The notes under the pieces were generated by a model. That model saw nothing but the letters and a program-made list of their open reading frames with translations. It was not told where the DNA came from and did not search any database. The translations under genes were made by a program, and so were the position numbers. 64,000 nucleotides of DNA from Kriegella sp963975415 (GTDB lineage Bacteria; Bacteroidota; Bacteroidia; Flavobacteriales; Flavobacteriaceae): NCBI RefSeq assembly GCF_963975415.1, contig NZ_CAXBGN010000002.1, forward strand, positions 372,001 to 436,000, read 5' to 3'. Positions within the stretch are counted from its first letter, which is position 1; each line of letters starts with the position of its first letter. Positions 40,356-50,607 of the stretch are shown piece by piece.

Positions 40356-42002
40356 TTATTGAAGTGTCGGGGCGTAATTGGTAGGGAAATTTCCTATATC
40401 GACCAAAGACCCAGAGGCCTCAAAATTCGACCCGTACGTTGCATCGATAGCCTTCATAAACTCATTGGCGATTACCGCATACCCTTTAGCCGTAAGGTGC
40501 ACCCCGTCTAAGGAAAATGCCCCACCGGTAACCAAACTAGCGGTAAGGGTGTAGTCACCGTCAGTGAATCCACTACTTGCCAAAGTCTGCATCATCGCGT
40601 TTGCATCGACAAATGCAAGTCCAGCACCATTGGCTGCGGAAGCAATTGTCGCATTAAAACTATCGGTTGCCAATTTTATTTCCGCTTGCTCTTCAGGTAA
40701 CAAAACCCATTTATCTTCCAATGGAAAGCTCACACCTTCCACAGAGAATTGACCTGCCAACTCTAAAGGTAAGTTTTGAGCAACCAGAGCTGCAACGGAA
40801 GCTTCATTGACCGTTCCGATCACTGAACTACTTGGCAATACGAACAAGTCGTTTTCATTGGCTTGCCTTGTTTGGCCATAGGTTGTGCCCAATAGGTTAG
40901 CAACAAGCGGAGCGGCTTCTTCCGAAAGGCCGAACTGTTGCACAAAAATTGAAAATGCAGGGTTTGCATTTAAAGCATCTATTATTTGTTCGGAGATATC
41001 CGTTAGGTTTTCATCCTTAATAACTACCGCACTGGCCTCAGTTTCCGAAAAAACAACATTTCGTTCTGGTTGTCCCAAGGCCGTATAGACTTGATTTAAA
41101 GCACCAAAAATAGTGTTCAACGTAGGTATTTGAGGACCAAAATCAGGATTTGTCGGATCCAAAGGATTATAAGGTACTGTAGTAAAATGCGGAATGGTAT
41201 TTACATACGGTATATTCGCCATAACCCCTTGCGCCCCTCCAGAGGTCAAAGTAGTCACCAAAGTATTAATTGCAAAGTCGAATGTAGTTTGCTCTGTGAT
41301 TGGATCCGTACCATCGCCTCCTTTAGTCGCATAGCCCAATACATCATTGCTACCGGCCCACAGCGTAAAGAAAGTTGGAGATTGCGCCATGGCCAATTCC
41401 AATACGCTCGCATCAGGTGTAGCTCCTGTCATTCTAACAAAATATGGATTTGCCAACATTGCGGGTAAATTGGCAATATTGCCATATCCCGGTGCAATCA
41501 GGTGAAAACTCTTGGCCCCGGGAACGCCCATATTGTTAAACGGCCCTGTAGGGTTATTCAAAACAATATCGGTGGTCGGCATAACGTCTCCGATCAAATC
41601 GGCCAAATCAACGGGGCCTTCCCCGTCAAAAACCAATCTGGGGTTAAAACCATCTATCTGTGTCCCACCAGCGAGCAGCCCTCCAATATTATCATTGGTC
41701 AATGGTTGGGAAAAGCTACCTCCACCTACGAGGGCAAACTGCGCAGCCAATGTATTTGGCATTGAATTTTCTTGTCCCGATTTGAACAATGCATTATCGG
41801 TAAAACCTGCGGTCAAAGAATTTCCGATGGCAACATACGTCGAAAAATCCGCTGAACCCGCAGTCAACTGTGGTGGCGTCTCAACCATTTCTTCCATCTG
41901 ATCTTCGGGTAAAACGTCTTCGGGTTCATTACACGCCGTAAAGCCTATCAACGCAGTGAGAAAGGCAAAGTAATTTATATGTTTTATTTTCATGATTTTC
42001 AT
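40356..42002 (-). CDS. SGNH/GDSL-like lipoprotein hydrolase
   Basis: A 548-aa lipoprotein (lipobox IGFTAC, start MKIMKIK) with SGNH-hydrolase blocks: YVAIGNSLTAGFTD (nucleophile Ser), GAKSFHL, WAGSNDVLGYA and the C-terminal DGVHLTAKGYAVIANEF (Asp-x-x-His). Esterase/lipase activity on an unknown substrate is likely. It starts 12 bp after the TonB receptor gene, so receptor and surface hydrolase are co-expressed, as for capture of a substrate at the outer membrane. Confidence 0.9.
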   Translation of the reverse strand: MKIMKIKHINYFAFLTALIGFTACNEPEDVLPEDQMEEMVETPPQLTAGSADFSTYVAIGNSLTAGFTDNALFKSGQENSMPNTLAAQFALVGGGSFSQPLTNDNIGGLLAGGTQIDGFNPRLVFDGEGPVDLADLIGDVMPTTDIVLNNPTGPFNNMGVPGAKSFHLIAPGYGNIANLPAMLANPYFVRMTGATPDASVLELAMAQSPTFFTLWAGSNDVLGYATKGGDGTDPITEQTTFDFAINTLVTTLTSGGAQGVMANIPYVNTIPHFTTVPYNPLDPTNPDFGPQIPTLNTIFGALNQVYTALGQPERNVVFSETEASAVVIKDENLTDISEQIIDALNANPAFSIFVQQFGLSEEAAPLVANLLGTTYGQTRQANENDLFVLPSSSVIGTVNEASVAALVAQNLPLELAGQFSVEGVSFPLEDKWVLLPEEQAEIKLATDSFNATIASAANGAGLAFVDANAMMQTLASSGFTDGDYTLTASLVTGGAFSLDGVHLTAKGYAVIANEFMKAIDATYGSNFEASGSLVDIGNFPTNYAPTLQ

Positions 42003-42014
42003 GGTGCTATTTTT

Positions 42015-44786
42015 TTAGTTATTGATTGTCCACCCTACATAATACATAGACCCAATAAAGCCTGTTCCGAAAGCCGTGAAATATTCATCTCCCAAAAGAT
42101 TGGTACCACCGGCCTTAAATGTAGATTTTATACTCGGCACACTATAGCTTATCTGGGCATCCAACGTATGGAACTCTGGCACCAGGCCATCTCCAAAGGT
42201 TGCTTCCCAGTAGTAATCATCACTAAATCGATAGGCAATATTAAAACCAAAGTTCTCAAAGAGCTCGGTGTTTCCAAAACTTGCCTTGAACTTGTGTTCC
42301 GGCGTGTTAAAATTTGTCGTAAAATCAGGATATTCTTCCTGATCAAAATCTAGTTTCGAAAAAGTATAACTTCCACCTAAATCAAAATTGCCAAAAACTT
42401 TTAGTGATAGCCCTAAAGACGCCCCATACGAGTTAACGTCGGCTTCAGCGTTTGTATATGTACCATACCCTACATAATCACCGTTAACTATGGCGGCCAC
42501 CGACAGGCTATTATCACCAACCGTTCCGTATAAAGGTGCTGCAACAGATTCTTGGGAAATAAAATCTTTATACCTATTATAATAGGTACTAAAATCTACT
42601 ATGAGGTTACCGAACTTACCTCGATAACCGATTTCAGCAGACGTCACTTGCTCCGGCTTTATTAAGTCAGGACTCGCTATTGCACCTGGATCAGCCAAAA
42701 CAGCAGGATTCCCGGTAGCGGCAAATTCTTCCAAGGAACTTACAGTATATGAGTTATTATAGGCTGCCGCCCCTGTTTGGGTTATGGTTGCCGGTTGACC
42801 GGACAATTGTGCGGCACTGCTTACATCATACGGCTTTGAATATCTATCCAAATTTGCAGGTGCGGAACCTACCAAAACGCCTTGACCTGAGTCTAGCCCA
42901 ATAAATAAGTCTTGGGTAGTAGGGTTTCTAAAACCGGTCTGTACAGATGCCCGAAGGTTATGATCTCTATTAACCGTTAACCCTGCTGATATTCTCGGAG
43001 AGAGGTAGCCATCAAAAAATTCAGATTTATCATAACGTGCAGAACCCGTTAATTTCAAATTCATAGTCTCGCTTAAATCAAAGTCTTTCTGTATCTGCGT
43101 ATAGACACCAAATTCTGAATAATCTATAGCCCCGTCAAAGTCGGTATAAATGGTTCCTCCCGAATTCAAACTATACTGTCGGTAAGAACCTCCAATTTGA
43201 ATATCTGCAAATTCGGTCAAATGGCTAAAATTATAGTTAGCATCTGCGTGATAGTATTTCGAAGCATCTTGAAATTTAGACCCGGTCAGTAAGCTAGGGT
43301 CATTTATACTTCTGTTAAAAGCTGCCTGAAATTCAGGCGACCCGGGCTCATATCTTCCTTGTTCGGCTACCGCTCTTGCCGCATCGTGCTTTTGCTGCGT
43401 GGTTAGCCCTTGGGGGTTGCCACTTAATTCAATTCCCGCATAGGTGCCAATATAATCTTCAAACCATTGTAAGTGTGGCTTCCAAGCATTAAGAATATTA
43501 ATCCCCGTAAAAAGCATATCGTAGGAATCCCCAGCTTTGTCAGCAACCAGATAGCCTCTCAAGAAGAAGTTGTCGTTTTTTATTTCCAATTTATGCTGTT
43601 CCTGAAAAAAACCGTCGATATTGTATCGGTTCAAACCTTGATATATGGTCGTTCCCGTTCCCACCTTACCTACATAAGACAATTCTAGGCTATTATCTAC
43701 AATTGGGCGGTAATAAAGTCCCCAATCGGCTTTTACACTTTCAGCTTTATAATCGGTCAAGTCTCTTTCGTTATACCCTGTTCTTGAAACGACGACATCT
43801 GGAAGAATACCTAGACCCGAAGCCGATCGAATGTTTCGTGCCACCTCATCGCCATACACATTTATACCATTGTACGAAGGGTTCGCCCTTGTTCTACCCT
43901 CAACAAATTTATCAACCTCACTTGTCGCCTGCCAATCGGTACCCCTCAGGTAACCGAAGTTAACTTTTGCGGCAAACTTCTCGTTAAATTTATAAGCGGC
44001 CCTGAAACCTACATCGGTATACGAATTATCACCTGCCGCTTCTTGCGAGGTAATTCCCCGTTTAATGGATACGCTTATGCCCTGATGATCAAAAGGGTTT
44101 TTGCTACGCATAAATAAAATACCGTTAAATGCGTTCGCACCATATAGTGCCGATGAAGCCCCTGGGAGCAGCTCTACACTCAGCACATCGGTTTCGACCA
44201 TACCCACCAGGTTTCCGATGGGAAAGTTCAAAGCGGGAGTAGAATTGTCCATACCATCTACCAATTGCATGAACCGGTTATTGGCAAATGTTGCAAAGCC
44301 CCTAGTGTTAACCGACTTAAAAGTCAAACTGTTCGTGTTGACATCAACACCCTTTAAATTTTCCAAACCATCATAAAAATCGACCGAAGCTGTATTTTTT
44401 ATTTCTTTCAGCCCCAAGCGTTCTACGGTTACGGGCGATTCAAAAATACGTTCCGGCGTACGCGAGGCCGAAAGAACCACTTCATCTAAAAAAGTTTGGG
44501 CCTCTGTGAGAACAATCGCCAACGTTTGATTATTCGATGTCACTTCGGCTATGGCATCGGAATAGCCCAGCGTTGTGATGCGCAACTGAAAAGGAGGTTC
44601 TTCCTCCGTTTCAAGAAAGAAGTTTCCGTCAAAGTCTGAAGTAGTTCCGATAGCCTTGTCAACAATGACGATATTGGCACCCGGTACTGGATCTCCATTC
44701 TCATCGGCTACGCTTCCTTTGATATTAGTCTGTGAAAAGGCAATTGCCCCCAGCAACAGCAGGAGGACGAGTAGTACTGTTCGCAT
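42015..44786 (-). CDS. TonB-dependent receptor
   Basis: A 923-aa outer-membrane receptor. Signal 1-18, an N-terminal carboxypeptidase-regulatory-like domain (KGSVADENGDPVPGANIVIVD), a plug (about 115-230, ERIFESPVTVERLG... LLPGASSALYGANAFNG), and a 22-strand barrel to the C-terminal aromatic end (SMYYVGWTINN). No SusD partner; instead the SGNH lipoprotein follows in the operon. Substrate unknown. Confidence 0.95.
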   Translation of the reverse strand: MRTVLLVLLLLLGAIAFSQTNIKGSVADENGDPVPGANIVIVDKAIGTTSDFDGNFFLETEEEPPFQLRITTLGYSDAIAEVTSNNQTLAIVLTEAQTFLDEVVLSASRTPERIFESPVTVERLGLKEIKNTASVDFYDGLENLKGVDVNTNSLTFKSVNTRGFATFANNRFMQLVDGMDNSTPALNFPIGNLVGMVETDVLSVELLPGASSALYGANAFNGILFMRSKNPFDHQGISVSIKRGITSQEAAGDNSYTDVGFRAAYKFNEKFAAKVNFGYLRGTDWQATSEVDKFVEGRTRANPSYNGINVYGDEVARNIRSASGLGILPDVVVSRTGYNERDLTDYKAESVKADWGLYYRPIVDNSLELSYVGKVGTGTTIYQGLNRYNIDGFFQEQHKLEIKNDNFFLRGYLVADKAGDSYDMLFTGINILNAWKPHLQWFEDYIGTYAGIELSGNPQGLTTQQKHDAARAVAEQGRYEPGSPEFQAAFNRSINDPSLLTGSKFQDASKYYHADANYNFSHLTEFADIQIGGSYRQYSLNSGGTIYTDFDGAIDYSEFGVYTQIQKDFDLSETMNLKLTGSARYDKSEFFDGYLSPRISAGLTVNRDHNLRASVQTGFRNPTTQDLFIGLDSGQGVLVGSAPANLDRYSKPYDVSSAAQLSGQPATITQTGAAAYNNSYTVSSLEEFAATGNPAVLADPGAIASPDLIKPEQVTSAEIGYRGKFGNLIVDFSTYYNRYKDFISQESVAAPLYGTVGDNSLSVAAIVNGDYVGYGTYTNAEADVNSYGASLGLSLKVFGNFDLGGSYTFSKLDFDQEEYPDFTTNFNTPEHKFKASFGNTELFENFGFNIAYRFSDDYYWEATFGDGLVPEFHTLDAQISYSVPSIKSTFKAGGTNLLGDEYFTAFGTGFIGSMYYVGWTINN

Positions 44787-44914
44787 AGTATTTGAGTTAT
44801 ATAGTTTTACCTTAGCAATTTACGGAATTTTTTAGTCCAAGAATACGAAAATGAAAAAAATTATGCATGCATAGTATATTTTTCTCAAAAAGAGGACTCC
44901 AAAATCCCAAATCC

Positions 44915-44948
44915 ACAAAAAAAGCCCATGAATCAATTCATGAGCTTT
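44915..44948 (-). terminator. glmS terminator
   Basis: On the minus strand AAGCTCATGAA pairs with TTCATGGGCTT (one G-T pair) around a TTGA loop, then a T-run. It lies 23 bp after the glmS stop. Confidence 0.88.
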
Positions 44949-44970
44949 GTAGGAAAATAACTCTTGGTTC

Positions 44971-46818
44971 TTATTCCACGGTAACAGATTTTGCCAAGTT
45001 CCGAGGTTGATCAACATTACATCCTCTCATAACCGCTATATGATATGATAACAATTGTAGGGGTATCGTAGTTAAAAGTGGGGTTAGGCTTTCAAGTGTT
45101 TCAGGAACTTCGACCACATGATCAGCAAGTTCCCTAACCTGGGTATCCCCTTCGGTAACAATTGCAATGATTTTACCCTTTCTGGATTTTATCTCCTGAA
45201 TATTACTGACCACTTTTTCATAATGTCCTTTTTTGGTAGCAATTACAAAAACAGGCATTTGTTCATCGATTAAAGCAATAGGCCCGTGTTTCATCTCGGC
45301 CGCAGGATATCCCTCAGCATGAATATAACTAATCTCCTTTAATTTTAAAGCGCCTTCAAGTGCTACGGGAAAATTATACCCCCTGCCTAAATACAGGCAG
45401 TTCGTAGAATCTTTGTAGACATCTGAAATCACTTCGATGAGCGCATTGGACTCCAACGCTTTTTCCACTTTAGCCGGAATAGTCTCTAATTCGGTCAAAA
45501 ACTCATGGAATTTTGATTGCGAAAAAACACCTTTTTCTTTTGCCAATTTTAGGGCCATCAGCGTAAGAACCGTAATTTGGGTAGTAAAGGCCTTTGTAGA
45601 AGCGACTCCAATTTCCGGACCAGCGTGTGTATATGCCCCTGCATTAGTCTCTCGAGCAATAGAAGAACCCACAACATTACACACACCAAATACGAAAGCG
45701 CCTTTTTTCTTGGCCATCTTTATAGCCGCCAAGGTGTCGGCTGTTTCTCCCGACTGTGAAATAGCAATCAATATATCTTTGTCTGTAATTACGGGGTTTC
45801 TATATCGAAATTCCGAGGCATATTCGACTTCCACAGGAATTCGAGCTAAATCCTCGAAAATGTATTCGGCCACCAAACCGGCATGCCAAGATGTACCGCA
45901 AGCAACGATAATTATTCTATTGGCATTCAGAAACTTCTCTAAGTGCTGATCTATACCTGCCATACGAATCAATCCCTGATCTGCTAGTAAACGCCCACGA
46001 TAGGTATCTAAAATCGCTCTTGGCTGTTCGTATATCTCTTTGAGCATAAAGTGGTCGTACCCCCCTTTTTCAATTTCCTCAAGATTTAATTGCAGCTCTA
46101 AAATATTTGGGTAGGCGATGGCATCATCTTTGATCTTTCTCAATTTAATTTCCTTGCCCAACCGAACAATCGCCATCTCTTCATCTTCCAAATAGACCGC
46201 ATTATTTGTAAATTCTATGAACGGTGATGCATCGGAAGCAATAAAAAATTCTTTGTCTCCAACACCAATAGCCAACGGACTGCCCAATTTGGCCACAACG
46301 ATTTCATCTGGTTTTTGTTTATCGAAAACGGCAATAGCATATGCCCCGACAACCTGGTTCAATGCAATCTGAACCGCCTTGCCCAATTTCACGTCTTCGG
46401 TCTTTTTAACTTCTTCGATCAGATTTACCAATACCTCGGTGTCGGTATCGGATTGAAATGTATATCCCCTGTTGGTCAACTCTTTTTTAATAGACTCATA
46501 ATTTTCAATGATTCCATTATGTATAATGACCAAATCTCCAGAATTAGAGTAATGTGGATGTGAATTTACATCGTTGGGAATACCGTGGGTAGCCCAACGG
46601 GTATGACCCAACCCTAAGCTTCCTTTAAGGGAAATAGTAGCCTCAGACCTCTGTTTCAAGTCTTCGACCTTACCTTTTGTCTTTGAAAGATTTATGTTGT
46701 TGCCGTCGTATAGTGCTATTCCGGCACTGTCATAGCCACGATACTCCAATCTTTGTAGTCCTTTAATAACAATGGGATAAGCTTCTCTATGGCCAATATA
46801 ACCTACAATTCCACACAT
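44971..46818 (-). CDS. glmS: Glutamine-fructose-6-phosphate aminotransferase
   Basis: A 615-aa enzyme making glucosamine-6-phosphate for peptidoglycan and LPS. N-terminal glutaminase (catalytic Cys2 of MCGIVGYIG; GHTRWATHG) and two SIS domains (CGTSWHAG, SQSGETADT, LGRGYNFPVALEGALKLKEISYIHAEGYPAAEMKHGP), ending in the conserved QPRNLAKSVTVE. Monocistronic. No glmS ribozyme is visible upstream. Confidence 0.98.
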   Translation of the reverse strand: MCGIVGYIGHREAYPIVIKGLQRLEYRGYDSAGIALYDGNNINLSKTKGKVEDLKQRSEATISLKGSLGLGHTRWATHGIPNDVNSHPHYSNSGDLVIIHNGIIENYESIKKELTNRGYTFQSDTDTEVLVNLIEEVKKTEDVKLGKAVQIALNQVVGAYAIAVFDKQKPDEIVVAKLGSPLAIGVGDKEFFIASDASPFIEFTNNAVYLEDEEMAIVRLGKEIKLRKIKDDAIAYPNILELQLNLEEIEKGGYDHFMLKEIYEQPRAILDTYRGRLLADQGLIRMAGIDQHLEKFLNANRIIIVACGTSWHAGLVAEYIFEDLARIPVEVEYASEFRYRNPVITDKDILIAISQSGETADTLAAIKMAKKKGAFVFGVCNVVGSSIARETNAGAYTHAGPEIGVASTKAFTTQITVLTLMALKLAKEKGVFSQSKFHEFLTELETIPAKVEKALESNALIEVISDVYKDSTNCLYLGRGYNFPVALEGALKLKEISYIHAEGYPAAEMKHGPIALIDEQMPVFVIATKKGHYEKVVSNIQEIKSRKGKIIAIVTEGDTQVRELADHVVEVPETLESLTPLLTTIPLQLLSYHIAVMRGCNVDQPRNLAKSVTVE

Positions 46819-46858
46819 AGTATTTTATTTCTAGTTCGGTTAAATTCTTAATATTGAG

Positions 46859-46866
46859 CAAATTTA
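46859..46866 (-). promoter_or_regulatory. TAAATTTG -7 element for glmS
   Basis: TAnnTTTG on the minus strand, 41 bp before the glmS start. Further upstream an inverted repeat TTACGGA (46894-46900) / TCCGTAA (46917-46923) could be a regulator site. Confidence 0.6.
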
Positions 46867-47005
46867 CATGATGTAGGGAGATAATCATGTGGTTTACGGA
46901 CATATAACGTAAATTTTCCGTAAGTAGCACTTTGAGGTGGCTAAAAATTATGTGATTTTGAAAATTATCTCATAATCTGCATTTAAATATTTGGATAATA
47001 AGTAC

Positions 47006-48829
47006 TTAGTCAGCCTTGGTATATGATATTTCAAGTTTTAATTTATTGTCGACAGGTGTAGTGCCTGTGCTTCCGTAAAGAACGGTACCCAACGGAGTAA
47101 TAGTAGAGGCTGCCGGAATATCTTCTTCTATATCATTGGCCAACATAGCGTTGCTCTCAACAGTTCTGGAGATATCAGGGGTAATTGTCAACCCTAAATC
47201 GACATTGGTAGAATCTCTCAGCACCAAATCGTTGATATAATCGGTTATTCGAACAGTATACTTTTTAGCTCCCGTTCCCGAATCGTCTAAAACTCCTCCA
47301 TAATTCAAATAGAGACCCTGTAAGGTTTCCGAGGATGATGTTTCAGTGGCATAGTCAATAAGCGGTTCATTGGTACCAGCCTTGTACATATACAATCTCA
47401 ACGGCTCTTCTGCCAAGGGCGAAGTATCATCAACATAAAACACAAGATTTGCCTCATTAACAATCCAATTATTGACCCTAATCTGATTAATTATTCCTTC
47501 GGCATTATCTTTGTTTTCGTGAAATAACCTTATTTGCGAAAAAGAACCCGCGCCACCCTTAAGATACAGTCTAGAAGCATTCTCAGGTGTATCCATACTA
47601 CTAAGAATTTCTGGAGGATAAGTGTCGTTCACAAAAGTATTTACCGCATTGCCCGTTATAACACCGCTCGTATTACGCAGTAGTCCGAGTACATAATCAC
47701 GCTCCTTCTTTTCAACTTCGCCATCAGTGCTATTATAACTATCGTACTCGTATGTAATCGTAATATTAGCGCTCGTCAAATCTAACAAGAGCATAATATC
47801 ATCATCAATTGATTCTACAGATAAATGAACCCCCCTTAAGAACTCGCCAAAATTTGCTTGGCTCAATAATTCAGAACTTCCTTCTTTATCCAAGATGTTC
47901 TCTTGAAAAAAGCTATTGCTCAATGGAATTCGTATTCCTGGTGCCAAATGTATTTTTGTCAATGATTCATCAACATCTTCTGTGGTTTCGCTATCTTCGG
48001 GGGTCAACAACATTTCCATATCACTAATCACCACGTCTTCAGTCGCCAACACATCACCAACAAAAGTAGGCGCAAATTCCTTATTCGAAAAGTACTCTTG
48101 CGCTTGTTGAAAATTGGTGTTCGGATCTAGGTTACGTAAATAATAGGTTGAGCTCTCCACTTTCAGGGAAAAAGTATGTGACGTTCCGTCTAAATTATTG
48201 GGCAGGCTCTTTCCATTCACATAAATACTATCGATATTTATACGCTTTGCAAAATTGTTCTGAATCGTATCATTGACCGAGCTTAGCGGGTTTGTACCAT
48301 TCGCTCTTTCCTGATTATCCGTAATACCATCACCGTCACTATCACTAGCTGGATCTGCGCTATCGACATCAAAAGCATCATCGACTCCGTCGCCATCACT
48401 ATCGCGAAGCGCTTCGGCCTGTGACAAATAGGGTATATATAAATAGACCTCCTTTACTTGTTCATTATCCGGCACTGTAGTATCGTCGCTATCGGCGGCC
48501 GCACTATCCTCCCCTTCTTGACTAAGCCCCCCAAATATCGGATTTCCGGATGCAAGTGTCAACTGCGAGGTAATTCTTGCTTCTGTCTTTCCATAAATGG
48601 GGTCATTAAAAACCCCTAACTGATAAATGGGCAGTTTATTGGTTCGAACAGCTTCTATCTTCTTATTATAAGCAAATACATCAAAAACCTGTTTGTTGGT
48701 CGTAAAAGGAGAATCGCCCACTACTTGGGCCCCTATAGTAGTCAAGTCTTCCTCACAGGAACCTAACATTACTACAACCAGAAAAAAACCTGCCAACGCA
48801 GGAAATTTAAATCTACTCAAAAAAGTCAT
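47006..48829 (-). CDS. DUF4270 lipoprotein with Ca2+-binding repeats
   Basis: A 607-aa lipoprotein (lipobox VMLGSC, Cys25) of the DUF4270 family, restricted to Bacteroidota. Two thrombospondin-type-3-like Asp-rich Ca2+ repeats (DSDGDGVDD at 143-151 and DSDGDGITD at 163-171, then NGTNPLS) sit in a loop of the N-terminal half. Function unknown; a surface role is likely. It starts 5 bp after the glycogen-synthase-like gene and forms an operon with it. Confidence 0.9.
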   Translation of the reverse strand: MTFLSRFKFPALAGFFLVVVMLGSCEEDLTTIGAQVVGDSPFTTNKQVFDVFAYNKKIEAVRTNKLPIYQLGVFNDPIYGKTEARITSQLTLASGNPIFGGLSQEGEDSAAADSDDTTVPDNEQVKEVYLYIPYLSQAEALRDSDGDGVDDAFDVDSADPASDSDGDGITDNQERANGTNPLSSVNDTIQNNFAKRINIDSIYVNGKSLPNNLDGTSHTFSLKVESSTYYLRNLDPNTNFQQAQEYFSNKEFAPTFVGDVLATEDVVISDMEMLLTPEDSETTEDVDESLTKIHLAPGIRIPLSNSFFQENILDKEGSSELLSQANFGEFLRGVHLSVESIDDDIMLLLDLTSANITITYEYDSYNSTDGEVEKKERDYVLGLLRNTSGVITGNAVNTFVNDTYPPEILSSMDTPENASRLYLKGGAGSFSQIRLFHENKDNAEGIINQIRVNNWIVNEANLVFYVDDTSPLAEEPLRLYMYKAGTNEPLIDYATETSSSETLQGLYLNYGGVLDDSGTGAKKYTVRITDYINDLVLRDSTNVDLGLTITPDISRTVESNAMLANDIEEDIPAASTITPLGTVLYGSTGTTPVDNKLKLEISYTKAD

Positions 48830-48834
48830 CTAGA

Positions 48835-49644
48835 TTATTTTAAAACTTCTGTGTTATAAAAGTTTGCATAAGCTTCCTCAAACTCTTGGAGAGAAACATA
48901 TGGCAACACCGGTTTTTGGAGGTTGGCAATATGCGATTGCAAATCTTCGGGAATTTCTTCCGAGGCTAAAATAACAGCATCCGAAAAATTTACAGCTACT
49001 TTTAACAAATTATTATAGGTAGGCTCAGTGAGCGAACTAATAGCTTCTTCCGATATACCATCAAAAAGAATCTTATCTTTCATTCCTTTATCCAACTCTC
49101 CTTCAAAAGATTTACCATATACCGATAGTACAATTTTACTATCGCCAAATAGTGGTTCATCGGCGTAGTAATTCTTGAGATAGAGTGGCAACAAAGAGGC
49201 CATCCATCCATGAACATGGATAATATCTGGCGTCCAGTTCAATTTTTTTACCGTTTCGACAACACCTTTGGCAAAGAAAATAGCCCGTTGATCATTGTCA
49301 GGAAAAAGATTTCCATCTACATCGGCAAAAGTTGCTTTTCTTTTAAAATACTCTTCATTGTCAATAAAATAAACCTGAATACGCTCTCGTGGAATAGATG
49401 CCACCTTTATAATCAAGGGCATATCCATATCGTTAATAACCAAATTCATTCCAGAAAGACGTATAACCTCGTGAAGCTGATGTCTTCGCTCATTGATGTT
49501 ACCGTACCTGGGCATGAAGATCCGAATCTGACCACCATTGCTGTTGACCATTCGGGGGGCTTCATAAGACATAAGTGAAACTTCGTTCTCTGGCAAGTAA
49601 GGGACTAATTCTGAAGATACAAACAATATCTTTTTACCATTCAT
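48835..49644 (-). CDS. Short glycogen/starch-synthase-like protein (N-terminal GT5 domain only)
   Basis: A 269-aa protein matching only the catalytic N-terminal half of GT5 glycogen synthases (about 480 aa): RIFMPRYGNINERRHQLHEVIRLSG, VYFIDNEEYF, DIIHVHGWMASLLPLYL. The C-terminal nucleotide-sugar half is missing, and the ADP-glucose loop KxGGL is degenerate (PYLPENEVSLMS). Short homologues next to panC and DUF4270 are usual in flavobacteria as I recall, so this is a family and not a fresh truncation. Synthase activity is doubtful. Divergent from panC. Confidence 0.85.
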   Translation of the reverse strand: MNGKKILFVSSELVPYLPENEVSLMSYEAPRMVNSNGGQIRIFMPRYGNINERRHQLHEVIRLSGMNLVINDMDMPLIIKVASIPRERIQVYFIDNEEYFKRKATFADVDGNLFPDNDQRAIFFAKGVVETVKKLNWTPDIIHVHGWMASLLPLYLKNYYADEPLFGDSKIVLSVYGKSFEGELDKGMKDKILFDGISEEAISSLTEPTYNNLLKVAVNFSDAVILASEEIPEDLQSHIANLQKPVLPYVSLQEFEEAYANFYNTEVLK

Positions 49645-49681
49645 ATGGGGCTTTGTTTTATTTATCGACCGTGCGTGGCTG

Positions 49682-49728
49682 CAAAATTACAAAAATTATA
49701 GAGATTAGCAGTAATTATAGTAAGTTTG
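49682..49728. promoter_or_regulatory. Divergent promoters of the GT5-like gene and panC
   Basis: TAATTTTG on the minus strand (49682-49689) faces the GT5-like gene, 37 bp from its start. TAAGTTTG on the plus strand (49721-49728) faces panC, 20 bp from its ATG. Both match TAnnTTTG. Confidence 0.6.
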
Positions 49729-49748
49729 CTCGCCCATATATAAAACCA

Positions 49749-50594
49749 ATGTTGGTAATCAAAACAAAAAAAGAACTGAGATTTCACCTTGAATCGTTAA
49801 ATACAAGGCAAAGTCTTGGGCTTGTACCCACAATGGGCGCTCTGCACGAAGGACACACATCTTTGGTCGAAAAAGCCCTTACAGAGAACGATTATGTAGC
49901 CGTGAGTATTTTTGTAAACCCGACCCAGTTCAACAACAATGAGGATCTTGCAAAGTACCCTAAAACGCTGGAAGCCGATTTCGCCCTGCTAAAAAACATC
50001 TCGAGCAAGCTCATCGTATTCACACCGTCGGTAGCTGAAATCTATCCTGAGCGCATTGCCCCCAAAACCTATGACTTTCATGGACTGGACAAAGTGATGG
50101 AAGGCGCTTACCGTGACGATCACTTTAACGGCGTAGGAACTATCGTTGAAATGCTCTTGCGATTGATCGAACCTGATCGCGCCTATTTCGGGGAAAAAGA
50201 TTTCCAACAATTACAAATTATCAGAAAATTGGTCGAATTAGAGCAGCTTCCCGTGGAAATCAAGGGCTGCCCAATTGTCAGGGAAGCCAACGGACTGGCC
50301 ATGAGCTCGAGAAACGAGCGCCTATCCAAAGACCTAAGAATGGAGGCTTCTTTAATCTACAGCACCCTACAGACCGCAAAGAAAAAATTTGGCACGAAAA
50401 GTGCTAAAAACATAACGGATTGGGTCGTTCAGGAATTTCAGGACCAGCCTAATTTCGAATTAGAATATTTTGAAATTTCAGACGTCGAAACCTTGACACC
50501 GATTCAAAAAATACAACAACACTTAAAATATAGGGCCTTTGTGGCCGTTTATGCCGACGGTATACGCCTCATTGATAATATAGCCCTAAATTAA
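49749..50594 (+). CDS. panC: Pantothenate synthetase
   Basis: A 281-aa enzyme joining pantoate and beta-alanine with ATP. Seen: LVPTMGALHEGHTSLV (HxGH), VSIFVNPTQFN, FGEKDFQQLQIIRKLV, and CPIVREANGLAMSSRNERL (KMSKS-like SSRN). ATG at 49749 begins the family sequence; the longer open frame reaches back over the promoter. Followed after 13 bp by panD, which supplies beta-alanine. Confidence 0.97.
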   Translation: MLVIKTKKELRFHLESLNTRQSLGLVPTMGALHEGHTSLVEKALTENDYVAVSIFVNPTQFNNNEDLAKYPKTLEADFALLKNISSKLIVFTPSVAEIYPERIAPKTYDFHGLDKVMEGAYRDDHFNGVGTIVEMLLRLIEPDRAYFGEKDFQQLQIIRKLVELEQLPVEIKGCPIVREANGLAMSSRNERLSKDLRMEASLIYSTLQTAKKKFGTKSAKNITDWVVQEFQDQPNFELEYFEISDVETLTPIQKIQQHLKYRAFVAVYADGIRLIDNIALN

Positions 50595-50607
50595 CTAACT
50601 TTGTCCT

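Noticed and set aside
41130..41468. 112-codon plus frame inside the SGNH lipoprotein gene
   Set aside because: Antisense shadow of a well-supported gene with clear motifs; basic, Ser/Arg-rich chance translation.
45437..45949. 170-codon plus frame inside glmS
   Set aside because: Antisense to a fully conserved enzyme; no independent start or domain.
46867..47005. glmS ribozyme
   Set aside because: The glmS upstream region contains only a -7 element and a short inverted repeat; no ribozyme fold recognised.
48835..49644. Fresh truncation of glycogen synthase by frameshift
   Set aside because: The downstream sequence is a different intact gene (DUF4270) and no leftover C-terminal GT5 sequence was seen in the neighbourhood.
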